Positions 35,769-44,733 of a DNA stretch of 64,000 bases are shown one piece after another. The first letter of the stretch is position 1. Each line of letters begins with the position of its first letter. Position numbers and translations under genes: made by a program. Under the pieces are notes generated by a model. That model saw only the letters and a program-made list of their open reading frames with translations, had not been told where the DNA came from and did not search any database. The stretch is taken from assembly GCF_007197755.1 (NCBI RefSeq), contig NZ_CP041636.1:2020001-2084000 (forward strand), in the 5' to 3' direction. This stretch comes from Ferrovibrio terrae (GTDB taxonomy: Bacteria > Pseudomonadota > Alphaproteobacteria > Ferrovibrionales > Ferrovibrionaceae).

Positions 35769-37610
35769 ATGGATATCTCGCTCGACCTGAAAAGCGTCAG
35801 TGCTGCCTATGATCAGGCCTTGCGGCCCGCGGCGCTGGTCTCGGCCATTTACGACCGTATCGAGGCGCGCGGCGAGGAAGGCGTCTGGATCACTCTGGTG
35901 CCGCGGGAAACAGCCATGGCCCGCGCCGCTGCGCTGGAGGCGTCGGGACGCGGGGCGCAACAGCCACTGTGGGGCATTCCCTTCGCGGTGAAGGACAACA
36001 TCGATGTGGCCGGCTTGCCGACGACAGCCGCCTGCCCGGACTTCACCTTCATGCCCGAACGTTCGGCGACAGTGGTGGAGAAACTGCTGGCTGCCGGCGC
36101 GATTCTCATCGGGAAAACCAATCTCGACCAGTTCGCCACCGGCCTCGTCGGTGTGCGCAGTCCTTATGGTATCGCGCGCAATCCATTCAATGCCGATTAC
36201 ATTCCAGGCGGATCCAGTTCCGGATCGGCGGTTGCTGTCAGCGCCGGCCTCGTCAGTTTTGCCCTGGGCACCGATACGGCCGGCTCGGGCCGCGTCCCGG
36301 CCGGCTTCAACAACATCGTCGGCCTGAAACCGAGCATCGGGATTCTGAGTGCCAGCGGCATGCTGCCCGCGTGTCGGGCACTCGATTGTATCTCGATCTT
36401 CGCGCTGACCACCGACGACGCCAGTACCGTGCTGGCCGCGGCCGCCGGATACGATGCTTCGGATGCTTACAGTCGCGCGGTTCCGGCCGGCTGGCAGGCG
36501 CACGCCTCGGCGGTGCCACAGGGGTTCCGCTTCGGCGTGCCGCGCGAAAGCCAGCTTAAATTTTTCGGCAACCGCGCTGCCGAGACACTTTTCCAGGATG
36601 CCGTCAGCCGCATGCTCGCGCTGGGGGGCGAAAAAGTGGAAATTGACTACGCGCCCTTCGCCGAAGCCGCGGGGCTGCTCTATACGCCGGCCGGTACGGG
36701 AGAACGCACGGCAGCGCTGGGCGACTTCCTCGACAGCAACCCCGAAGCGCTGCACCCCATCACGCGCAAGATCATCGAGGCAGGGAAACAGGCATCCGGC
36801 GTCGATGTGCACCGACATTATTATCGTATCCGCGAACTGCAGCAGGCCTCGCTCGGAACGTGGCGGAAAATCGATGTGATGCTGCTGCCGACCAGCGGTA
36901 CGATCTACCGGATCGAAGACCTGCTTGCCGATCCGGTTCAACTGAACAGCAATCTCGGCTATTACACGAACTTCGTGAATTACTTCGATCTTGCCGGACT
37001 GGCGGTGCCGAATGGCATCCAGCCGGATGGGCTGCCGGCCGGAATCACACTGATCGGGCCCTGCTTCACCGAGCCGCTGCTGGCCGCCATTGGCGGCGCG
37101 TTCCATCGCAGCGTCGGCCTGCCACTCGGCGCGACCGGGCATGGCATGCCCGACGCTTCAAAGTCGACGGCCATGCCGGGCACCAGCGCGAACTATCCCT
37201 ATATCAACCTCGCCGTCTTCGGCGCTCATATGTCGGGGCTGCCGCTGAATTACCAGTTACAGACTCTGGGCGGACGGCTGGTTGCCGAATGCCACACATC
37301 GCCCGATTACCGTCTCTATGTCATAGCAGGTGCGTTGCCGCGACCAGGCCTGGTGCGGACGCGGCAGGATGGCATGGCGATTCTCGGTGAACTCTGGCAG
37401 CTGCCGATCGCGGCTTTCGGGACTTTCGTCGCCGGGATTCCGGTTCCGCTGGGGATCGGTGACGTGAAAATGGAAGATGGTCAGATGGTCAAGGGCTTCC
37501 TCTGCGAGGCCATCGCCGCAGCGGATGCGCCGGATATCACGTCGCTCGGCGGATGGCGGGCCTGGTTAAAGGCGGCGCAGCCGGTGCCGGCTCTGGCCGC
37601 GTCGCGGTGA
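35769..37610 (+). CDS. atzF: Allophanate hydrolase
   Basis: 613 residues, the two-domain length of AtzF/allophanate hydrolase. The N-terminal amidase domain has Lys75 (PFAVKDNID), cis-Ser near 149 (PGGSSSGSA) and nucleophile Ser173 (DTAGSGRVP). The C-terminal domain (about 455-613) shows VFGAHMSGLPLNYQL and ITSLGGWRAWL, typical of this family. It splits allophanate to two ammonia and two CO2. The ATG at 35769 with GGAG eight bases upstream is taken; the frame opens much earlier. Divergent from the dpp-atzGEH operon, it completes that pathway. Confidence 0.92.
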   Translation: MDISLDLKSVSAAYDQALRPAALVSAIYDRIEARGEEGVWITLVPRETAMARAAALEASGRGAQQPLWGIPFAVKDNIDVAGLPTTAACPDFTFMPERSATVVEKLLAAGAILIGKTNLDQFATGLVGVRSPYGIARNPFNADYIPGGSSSGSAVAVSAGLVSFALGTDTAGSGRVPAGFNNIVGLKPSIGILSASGMLPACRALDCISIFALTTDDASTVLAAAAGYDASDAYSRAVPAGWQAHASAVPQGFRFGVPRESQLKFFGNRAAETLFQDAVSRMLALGGEKVEIDYAPFAEAAGLLYTPAGTGERTAALGDFLDSNPEALHPITRKIIEAGKQASGVDVHRHYYRIRELQQASLGTWRKIDVMLLPTSGTIYRIEDLLADPVQLNSNLGYYTNFVNYFDLAGLAVPNGIQPDGLPAGITLIGPCFTEPLLAAIGGAFHRSVGLPLGATGHGMPDASKSTAMPGTSANYPYINLAVFGAHMSGLPLNYQLQTLGGRLVAECHTSPDYRLYVIAGALPRPGLVRTRQDGMAILGELWQLPIAAFGTFVAGIPVPLGIGDVKMEDGQMVKGFLCEAIAAADAPDITSLGGWRAWLKAAQPVPALAASR

Positions 37611-37611
37611 G

Positions 37612-37671
37612 AGCCGACTTTACCGCTCTGCCCAGCTGGGAAATACCGGAAACTGCAGATGAGTTAGCTGC
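37612..37671 (+). repeat. Dispersed 60-base intergenic repeat, copy 1
   Basis: Begins AGCCGACTTT directly after the atzF stop and is about 80 percent identical, with two single-base gaps, to 60310-60371. Both copies are in the same orientation. No hairpin or gene is evident in it. Confidence 0.65.
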
Positions 37672-37746
37672 TCGGGCAACTATTGTTCGCACGCTTTAGC
37701 AGCGGTGTGTCTCAAATTGCCCATGATTGAATTTGCAAACCCCTGT

Positions 37747-37783
37747 CATTGACCTGATCGCTCGTCGCCCGATCAGGTCAATG
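37747..37783. terminator. Long inverted repeat between convergent genes
   Basis: Perfect 14-bp arms CATTGACCTGATCG (37747-37760) and CGATCAGGTCAATG (37770-37783) with a 9-base loop. It lies between the convergent atzF and coxG-like genes. No T-run follows on either strand, so it is a probable bidirectional, possibly Rho-assisted, stop or an mRNA-stabilising hairpin. Confidence 0.55.
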
Positions 37784-37807
37784 CAGATGGGGCACATCAG
37801 TCGGCGG

Positions 37808-38380
37808 TTAAAGCGAGAGGTAGAATGCTGCGGCAGCCGTTAGAACGACGACGGCTGCGATGACCAGCGGGCGGATGCTCTGTGCCGGTTTCTCTGGCAA
37901 TGCCGCGGCAGAGATTTTCGCTGTCGGGTTTGCCGTAGAGGTGCTTTCTGCGATCTCGACGAATTTTCTGAAGAAGTCTTCGGCCATTTTTTTCGCAGTC
38001 GTATCAATGAGGCGGGCGCCAATCTGCGCCAGCTTGCCACCGACGGCCGCCTCGACCTCGTAATGCAGCTGGGTCACGCTGCCAACCGTAGTCAGTTTCA
38101 CGGCGGCGCTGCCCTTGGCAAAGCCCGCCGCGCCGCCGCTGCCTTCGCCGGAGATCACGTAGGAATTCGGCGGGTCGAGCTCGGACAGCGTCACCTTGCC
38201 GGAAAAGCCGGCCTTGATCGGGCCAATCTTCGCCGTCACCTTGGCCAGCAGCACGTGGTCGCCCTCGCGCGTCACCGTCTCGCAGCCGGGAATGCATTGC
38301 CGCAGCACGTCGGGGTCGTTGAGCGCGTTCCAGACATGCTGCCGGTCCGCGGCAATGCTGACGTCACCTGCCATTTGCAT
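37808..38380 (-). CDS. coxG: CoxG-like SRPBCC protein
   Basis: 190 residues. The SRPBCC (CoxG) domain covers residues 1-145, with VWNALNDPDVLRQCIPGCETV and FSGKVTLSELDPPNSYVISGEGSGGAAGFAKG as hallmarks; a C-terminal helix (VIAAVVVLTAAAAFYLSL) anchors it in the membrane. CoxG recruits molybdenum hydroxylases of the CO dehydrogenase family to the membrane, which fits the hydroxylase genes at the head of this operon. Last gene of the minus-strand operon. Confidence 0.88.
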   Translation of the reverse strand: MQMAGDVSIAADRQHVWNALNDPDVLRQCIPGCETVTREGDHVLLAKVTAKIGPIKAGFSGKVTLSELDPPNSYVISGEGSGGAAGFAKGSAAVKLTTVGSVTQLHYEVEAAVGGKLAQIGARLIDTTAKKMAEDFFRKFVEIAESTSTANPTAKISAAALPEKPAQSIRPLVIAAVVVLTAAAAFYLSL

Positions 38381-38392
38381 CTTGTCGGTTCC

Positions 38393-39604
38393 TTAGTGAA
38401 GTGCCGGGGAGACAGCGGTCTCGCGCATCACTGCCTCGACCGAACGATAGCGTTCCGCCATCTGCCGTTCCTCGGACGTCAGAATCTGCGCCTGCATATA
38501 GGCGCCGAGGCTGCGCGCATGACCCACGAGAAAACGCCCGATCGGCTGGCGCTGGCTGTCGTAAGTCTTCAGCGCCTGCACGGGATCGTCCGGCAGTTGC
38601 GCCAGAGCCTGCGTGAGCGACTTCGCATCGGCCGCTGCCTTGGTCACGCCCATGCCGCAATGCGGCCGGGCCACAAAGGCGGCATCACCGAGCAGCGCGA
38701 CGCGGCCGAAGGCGAGCTGCGGCGAGTCCAGGTCGTAGATCGGCTGCACGAGAGGCTGCGTCGCCTTGTGCACGATCTCGGCAAACTGCGGCGCCAGCAC
38801 CTCGTCGGCGGCGCGCAGCATGGCCTGGTGTACATCGGCGCGAATCAGCTGCGGCGGGATGCCGTCGTCATGCCGGTGGCCCTGTTCGTCGGTTAGCAGG
38901 TCGGGCAACTGGCTCTGCTCGTCGGCCGGGCGATACCAGACGAAGTTGAAACGGCGATGCCCGCGCGCCAGATTGTCCCCGGTGCCGGCGACGGGATAGC
39001 CTAGTATCTGCTCGCCCGGCGGCAGGCAGAAGGCAAAGCGCTCGAAGATGGCGCGATGCGTGGCTTCCGACAGCACGGCTTCATCCGCGAGGCCGCGCCA
39101 GGCGACATAGCCGGCATAGCCCGGGCGAACCTGCGGCAGCAATTGCTGCCGGACAGTCGAACGGATGCCATCTGCGCCGATCAGGATATCGCCATGCTGC
39201 TGCGACCCATCGGCGAGGGTGACCGCAACACCAGCGTCATCCTGCTCGAACGCACGCAAACCTGCGCCGAAGCGATAAAGATCAGCCGGCAGTGCCGCCT
39301 TGAGCAGGTGATAAAGCCGTCCCCAGGCGGTGAGAATCTGCGGCAGGGTGCTTTCCTGCAGCACCTGGCCGTCGCGACCCAGCGTGATGCGACCGGGCAC
39401 CGGCACGCCGATCTTGTCATCAACCGTAAGCCCGGCCACCTCAAGGCAGTCAAAGAGTTCAGGATGCGTGACGATGCCGGCGCCACGGCCTGAGAGAGTC
39501 GCATTGGCGCGTTCCAGCACCAGCACGTCCCAGCCGGCGCAATGCAGCATGTTGGCCGCCAGCAGGCCGCCCAGCGAGCCGCCGGCAATCAGCGCGCGCC
39601 GCAC
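38393..39604 (-). CDS. FAD-dependent aromatic monooxygenase (PHBH fold)
   Basis: 403 residues. The FAD motif GGSLGGLLAANML at 8-20, the DG motif IGADGIRSTVR, and the GD motif RVALLGDAAFVARPHCGMGV are complete. RGAGIVTHPELFDCL resembles the 2,6-dihydroxypyridine hydroxylase branch, from memory and not from a search. It should hydroxylate an electron-rich aromatic or N-heteroaromatic ring using NAD(P)H and O2, probably on the product of the molybdenum hydroxylase encoded in the same operon. Confidence 0.88.
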   Translation of the reverse strand: MRRALIAGGSLGGLLAANMLHCAGWDVLVLERANATLSGRGAGIVTHPELFDCLEVAGLTVDDKIGVPVPGRITLGRDGQVLQESTLPQILTAWGRLYHLLKAALPADLYRFGAGLRAFEQDDAGVAVTLADGSQQHGDILIGADGIRSTVRQQLLPQVRPGYAGYVAWRGLADEAVLSEATHRAIFERFAFCLPPGEQILGYPVAGTGDNLARGHRRFNFVWYRPADEQSQLPDLLTDEQGHRHDDGIPPQLIRADVHQAMLRAADEVLAPQFAEIVHKATQPLVQPIYDLDSPQLAFGRVALLGDAAFVARPHCGMGVTKAAADAKSLTQALAQLPDDPVQALKTYDSQRQPIGRFLVGHARSLGAYMQAQILTSEERQMAERYRSVEAVMRETAVSPALH

Positions 39605-39608
39605 CGGA

Positions 39609-40049
39609 TCACGCTCCGGCTTCGGCGGCCGGATAGTTCAGTTCGATCGTCACGCCGGAGGGATCGGTCAGGAACAGCTGGTGCAGGCCAAGCGAGGGCA
39701 CCGTGCGTTCAAAAAACTCCAGGCCGCGAGCAGTCAGGTTTTTACGCATCGCCGCCAGATCGTTGGCGGTGAAGGCGATATGATCGACCGTGCCGGTGCC
39801 CTGCAGGCTGTCGAGCGGCTTGTCACCGAGATAGTCGATCAGGCCCTGCGGATCGTTCGGATCGATGCCGATGATATGGACGGTGCCGTATTCCTTGTCG
39901 TCATCATCGCCCATGTAGAGCCAGATGCCGGGGAATTTGAATTCGGGCCGGAAGCCGACGCGAAAACCCAGGATGTCGGTATAGAAGGCGCGCGACGCCT
40001 CAAGGTCGGTCGTGCGGATCGAGTAATGCGCCAGCCTGTTGATGCCCAT
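39609..40049 (-). CDS. VOC (glyoxalase/dioxygenase) family protein
   Basis: 146 residues. Two beta-alpha-beta-beta-beta modules: NRLAHYSIRTTDLEASRAFYTDILGFRVGF and VDHIAFTANDLAAMRKNLTARGLEF, with metal-binding His and Glu in LAHYS, VDHIAF and TIELNY. Size and position suggest a ring-cleavage dioxygenase or isomerase acting after the monooxygenase gene, which starts 4 bases downstream. The specific reaction cannot be told. Confidence 0.82.
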   Translation of the reverse strand: MGINRLAHYSIRTTDLEASRAFYTDILGFRVGFRPEFKFPGIWLYMGDDDDKEYGTVHIIGIDPNDPQGLIDYLGDKPLDSLQGTGTVDHIAFTANDLAAMRKNLTARGLEFFERTVPSLGLHQLFLTDPSGVTIELNYPAAEAGA

Positions 40050-40067
40050 AGCTGCTTCCTCCCGTGT

Positions 40068-40771
<704 letters not shown>

Positions 40772-40772
<1 letters not shown>

Positions 40773-41521
40773 CAGTGGCGCCCCTGTCCGAGATAGACGC
40801 GCTTGACCTCGGCATTCGTCCGCACCTCCTGCGGCGTGCCATCGGCCAGCAGCTCGCCATGATGCAGGACGATGATGCGTTCGCAGATACCCATCACCAG
40901 CTTCATCTTGTGTTCGACCAGGATGATGGTGCGGTCGCGGCTCAGGCGCTGGATCAGGTCCATCATCACCCGGGTTTCCTCGGGCGACATGCCGGCGGTG
41001 GGCTCATCCAGCAGCAGCAGGACCGGTTCGGCGGCCAGCGCCATGGCGATTTCCAGCGCGCGCTGTTCGCCATGCGCCATGTCCTGCGCGATGCGGTCGG
41101 CCTGTTTCTCCAGCCCGACGAGTGCAAGAAGTTCGCGGGCGCGGCGGTTCACCTCGGTATAGCCGTCGCGGTTGCGCCACGGATTGAGGCCGACCTGACG
41201 TGCCTGCACGGCCACGCGCACATTCTCGAAGGCCGAGAGTTTCGGGAACACGTTGGTGATCTGGAACGACTTGGCGATGCCGTTGCTGGCAAACTTGTGC
41301 TGCGGCAGGGTCGAGATGTCGCGGCCCTGGAACAGCAGCTGTCCCGTGGTGGGTGGGAAGGCGCCGGACAGGATGTTGAAATAGGTGCTCTTGCCGGCGC
41401 CGTTCGGGCCGATAATCGCGGTCAGCTTGCCGCGCTCGAATTCGATGGAAATATCTTTCAGGGCAACGAAACCCCCAAAGCTTTTGCCGACGTTGCGAGT
41501 CGACAGGATGATCTCGCTCAT
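40772..41521 (-). CDS. livG: Branched-chain amino acid-type ABC transporter ATPase (LivG)
   Basis: 249 residues. Walker A GPNGAGKST, AHGEQRALEIAMALA signature, Walker B LLLLDEPTAGMSPEE and the LivG-type ITNVFPKLSAFENV. It overlaps livM by 4 bases. Confidence 0.94.
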
Positions 41522-42483
41522 TTCCGCACCATCCAGGCCAGCGCCGAGCCCCAGATTCCCTTGGGGAAGAACAGGACGAAGATCACGAAGACGGCGCCGA
41601 GTACGAGTTGCCAGTGACTGGTCATCGTGGTCAGCATGTCTTCCAGCAGCAGGAAGGCGGCGGCGCCGACGAAGGGCCCGAAGAAGGTGTTCATGCCACC
41701 GAGGAGCGCCATCATGACGACCTGTCCGGACGTCAGGTAATGCAGGGTCTCGATCGGCACGATCGACAGATGCAACGCCTTCAGCGCACCGGCCAAGCCG
41801 CAGAAGGCGCCCGAGATCACGAAGGCGATGAACTTGACCCGTGCCACGTCGTAACCGCAGGCGCGTGCGCGGCTTTCATTCTCGCGGATCGCCTCCAGCA
41901 CGGCGCCGAAGGGAGAGGCGAGCAGGCGGGAGAACAGCCACAGCGCGAAGGCGACGAAGGCCAGGATGACGTAGTACTTCGTCGTCGGATTGAGGAAATT
42001 GACGCTGAAGCCGAGGATGCCGATTTCCGACAGGTTGATGCCGCGCAGGCCGTTTTCGCCGCCGGTCAGGTTCACCGCCTGATAGAAGAGGTAGTAGACG
42101 CATTGCGACAGCGCGAGCGTCACCATCGCAAAGTAGATGCCGCGCGTGCGGATCGCCAGGAAGCCCATGATCGCGGCGAAGAATGCCGATAGCAGCACGC
42201 CGATCAGGATCGAACCGAACCATGGCACGCCGAAATGCACCAGCGCGATGCCGCAGCCATAAGCGCCGGAACCGAGGAAGGCGGCATGGCCGAAGGACAG
42301 CAGGCCGGTATAGCCGAACAGCAGGTTGAACCCGACGGCGTAAAGCCCGAGCACGAGAATGTTCACCGCCAGCGCTTCGTAGGGCATCAACCAGGGGAAG
42401 ACGAGCAGGACGGCAATGGCCAGGGCGGCGCGATGGCGCTTGCCGAAGGCAATGAGGGAGGCGGCGCTGGTCGTAGCGATCAT
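41518..42483 (-). CDS. livM: Branched-chain amino acid-type ABC transporter permease (LivM)
   Basis: 321 residues, about ten helices. NLLFGYTGLLSFGHAAFLGSGAY is the LivM signature; IRENESRARACGYDVARVKFIAFVISG is the cytoplasmic coupling loop. It lies 3 bases after livH. Confidence 0.94.
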   Translation of the reverse strand: MIATTSAASLIAFGKRHRAALAIAVLLVFPWLMPYEALAVNILVLGLYAVGFNLLFGYTGLLSFGHAAFLGSGAYGCGIALVHFGVPWFGSILIGVLLSAFFAAIMGFLAIRTRGIYFAMVTLALSQCVYYLFYQAVNLTGGENGLRGINLSEIGILGFSVNFLNPTTKYYVILAFVAFALWLFSRLLASPFGAVLEAIRENESRARACGYDVARVKFIAFVISGAFCGLAGALKALHLSIVPIETLHYLTSGQVVMMALLGGMNTFFGPFVGAAAFLLLEDMLTTMTSHWQLVLGAVFVIFVLFFPKGIWGSALAWMVRK

Positions 42484-42486
42484 GGC

Positions 42487-43377
42487 TCAGCCCATCAGTC
42501 CGGCGCGGCCGAACAGTCCCTGCGGGCGGACCAGCAGCACCAGCGCCATCAGCAGGAAAATCGAAACCTTGGCCATTTCCGGCATGAACAGCGACGTCAT
42601 GGCGACGACGATACCCACCATGAGTCCGGCGGTGACCGCACCAATCAGCGAGCCCATGCCGCCGACCACGGTGACCACGAAAGCCTCGGCCAGCACCGGA
42701 ATGCCCATCTCGGGCGTCACGGCCTGCAGCGGGGCGGCAAGGATGCCGGACAGGCCGGCAATACCGGTGCCCATGCCGAAGACCAGCAGCCAGATTTTCG
42801 ACACATCGATGCCGAGCACTTTCAGAATTTCCGGGTCACGCGCACCGGCGCGGATGATCAGGCCGAACTTGGTCTTCTCGATGAACAGCCAGAGGCCCAG
42901 CACCAGCACACCCGTCGCGCCGATCAGGAACAGACGGTAGAGCGGGAAATGGCCGATGCCGATATCGACCGCACCGCGCAGGCCGGCTGGGGTGCTGAAG
43001 GGAATACCGTTCAGGCCGAACAGAATACGAATGGTTTCGATGAAGACGTAGCCCAGGCCGAAGGTCAGCAGCAGCGGATCGTCGATATTGCGGCCATAGA
43101 GCGGCCGGATCAGGAAACGCTCGACCACCAGCCCGATGGAGCCTACGGCCAGCGGGACGAGGACGAGGCAGATCCAGAAGTTCTTGGTCAGGCCATAGAG
43201 GAAGACACCCATATAGGCGCCGACCATGTAGAAGGCGCCATGGGCGAAGTTGACGATGGTGAGCATGCCAAAGATCAGCGACAGACCGATAGCCAACAGA
43301 ACAAAGACTGAGCCGAGCGCCACGCCGGTGACGACCTGTAACAGCAATAAATCCAGGGTGAGACCAGACATCACCAT
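42487..43377 (-). CDS. livH: Branched-chain amino acid-type ABC transporter permease (LivH)
   Basis: 296 residues, about eight helices. IGLSLIFGMLTIVNFAHGAFYMVGAY is the LivH signature; GARDPEILKVLGIDVSKIWLLVFGMGTGIAGLSG is the loop. A second ATG two codons in (43371) is possible. Confidence 0.94.
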   Translation of the reverse strand: MVMSGLTLDLLLLQVVTGVALGSVFVLLAIGLSLIFGMLTIVNFAHGAFYMVGAYMGVFLYGLTKNFWICLVLVPLAVGSIGLVVERFLIRPLYGRNIDDPLLLTFGLGYVFIETIRILFGLNGIPFSTPAGLRGAVDIGIGHFPLYRLFLIGATGVLVLGLWLFIEKTKFGLIIRAGARDPEILKVLGIDVSKIWLLVFGMGTGIAGLSGILAAPLQAVTPEMGIPVLAEAFVVTVVGGMGSLIGAVTAGLMVGIVVAMTSLFMPEMAKVSIFLLMALVLLVRPQGLFGRAGLMG

Positions 43378-43409
43378 TCCTTCATCACGGCGTAGCGCTC
43401 GGAACTCAA

Positions 43410-44669
43410 TTAAGCCTTGTGGCCAAGATCGGCGCAGGAGCGCAGATTCTTCTCATCGGGTGTCTCGACTCCGACGATGCTGAACACGTCGTTCTTGTCC
43501 TTCATGTCCTTGCTCTTGGACTCGATCACCAGAACCGACTGGACGGACTGGTGGTCGCAGTCGCGATAGTATTGCGGGCCCTTGTAGAAGTCGTATTTCA
43601 GGGCGCGCATGGCCGCGACAACCTTGTCGGTGTCGGTGCTGCCGGCAGTCTTGGCGGCAGTAAGCACTGTGCGGACGCCGGCATAGCCCAGCGCACCGTA
43701 ATCGGACGGCACCGCCCCGCCATTGGCGGCGCGGAACTTGTCGTTGAACGCCTTGGCGGTCGGAACGGTGTCTTCCAGGCGCCAGTAATACGAGGTGCCG
43801 CCGACCACGCCCTCGAAAATCTCCGGACCGCCGGCAACGCGGGCGGTATAGAGCAGGACGGGGGCGACGATCTTGATCTTTTCCTTCAGGCCGAATTCGG
43901 TGGCCTGCTTCACGGCGTTGACCTGGTCGCGGCCGAAGTTGCAGATGCAGAGCACGTCGGGACGCAGCGACTGGATGCGCGGCAGGAAGGCGGAATAGTC
44001 GTTGGCGCCGATCGGATGGCGGATATCGGCCAGCGTCGTGGCGCCGAGCGGCTTGCCGGCAGATTCAAAGCCACGCACCATTTCATGGCCGTAGGCATAG
44101 TCGGCGGTCAGGTAGACGACTTTCTTGCCGAACTTGGAGAAGGCATAGCGGCCGACGGCGCCGGCGGTCATATGCGGATTGAGCGCCTCGTGGAAGGTGA
44201 ACTTGCTCCAGTCCTTGACCTCGTTGATCGCATCCGACTGGCTGATCGAATTGAAGATCACGCCGCGTTCTTTGGTCACGTTGTTGATCGAGAGCTGCAC
44301 GGCAGCCGACAGCGAGCCGACGACGTAGTTGACCTTGTCCTTTTCAATCAGTTCCAGTGTGCGGGTCGCCGCTTCACCGGGATTGAGCTTGTCGTCGCGG
44401 ACGAGCAGTTCGGCCATGCGGCCCTGGAAGCCGCCGGCGTCGTTGAATTCCTTGACCGCGATTTCGGCGGCCTTGACCTGATCATTTGCTTCGGCACCGA
44501 ACGGGCCGGTCAGCGGCACCGGGAAGCCGATCTTGATCGTGCCGGTCTGTGCCTTGGCGATCGAGAACAAGGACGGGGTAAAGCCCGCGAGGGCGACGCC
44601 GCCGGCACCGGCAGCCAGAACTTCACGCCGGCTCATGCCGGAGCGCTTGGAGTTACGCTTGCTGATCAT
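43410..44669 (-). CDS. Liv-type ABC transporter substrate-binding protein, Tat-exported
   Basis: 419 residues from the ATG at 44669. A twin-arginine signal (GMSRREVLAAGAGGVALAGFTPSLFSIAKAQ) is followed by IKIGFPVPLTGPFGAEANDQVKAAEIAVKEFNDAGG, the Peripla_BP_6 opening. Liv-family proteins near ring-hydroxylating genes often carry aromatic acids or amides instead of amino acids. It lies between the molybdenum hydroxylase and livHMGF, so it likely imports the hydroxylase substrate. Confidence 0.93.
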   Translation of the reverse strand: MISKRNSKRSGMSRREVLAAGAGGVALAGFTPSLFSIAKAQTGTIKIGFPVPLTGPFGAEANDQVKAAEIAVKEFNDAGGFQGRMAELLVRDDKLNPGEAATRTLELIEKDKVNYVVGSLSAAVQLSINNVTKERGVIFNSISQSDAINEVKDWSKFTFHEALNPHMTAGAVGRYAFSKFGKKVVYLTADYAYGHEMVRGFESAGKPLGATTLADIRHPIGANDYSAFLPRIQSLRPDVLCICNFGRDQVNAVKQATEFGLKEKIKIVAPVLLYTARVAGGPEIFEGVVGGTSYYWRLEDTVPTAKAFNDKFRAANGGAVPSDYGALGYAGVRTVLTAAKTAGSTDTDKVVAAMRALKYDFYKGPQYYRDCDHQSVQSVLVIESKSKDMKDKNDVFSIVGVETPDEKNLRSCADLGHKA

Positions 44670-44733
44670 GGTTTCCTCCACATGGTTATGTTGCGGCCCT
44701 TCTTGTGGCCGTTTGATACGCGCCTGCTGAAAC

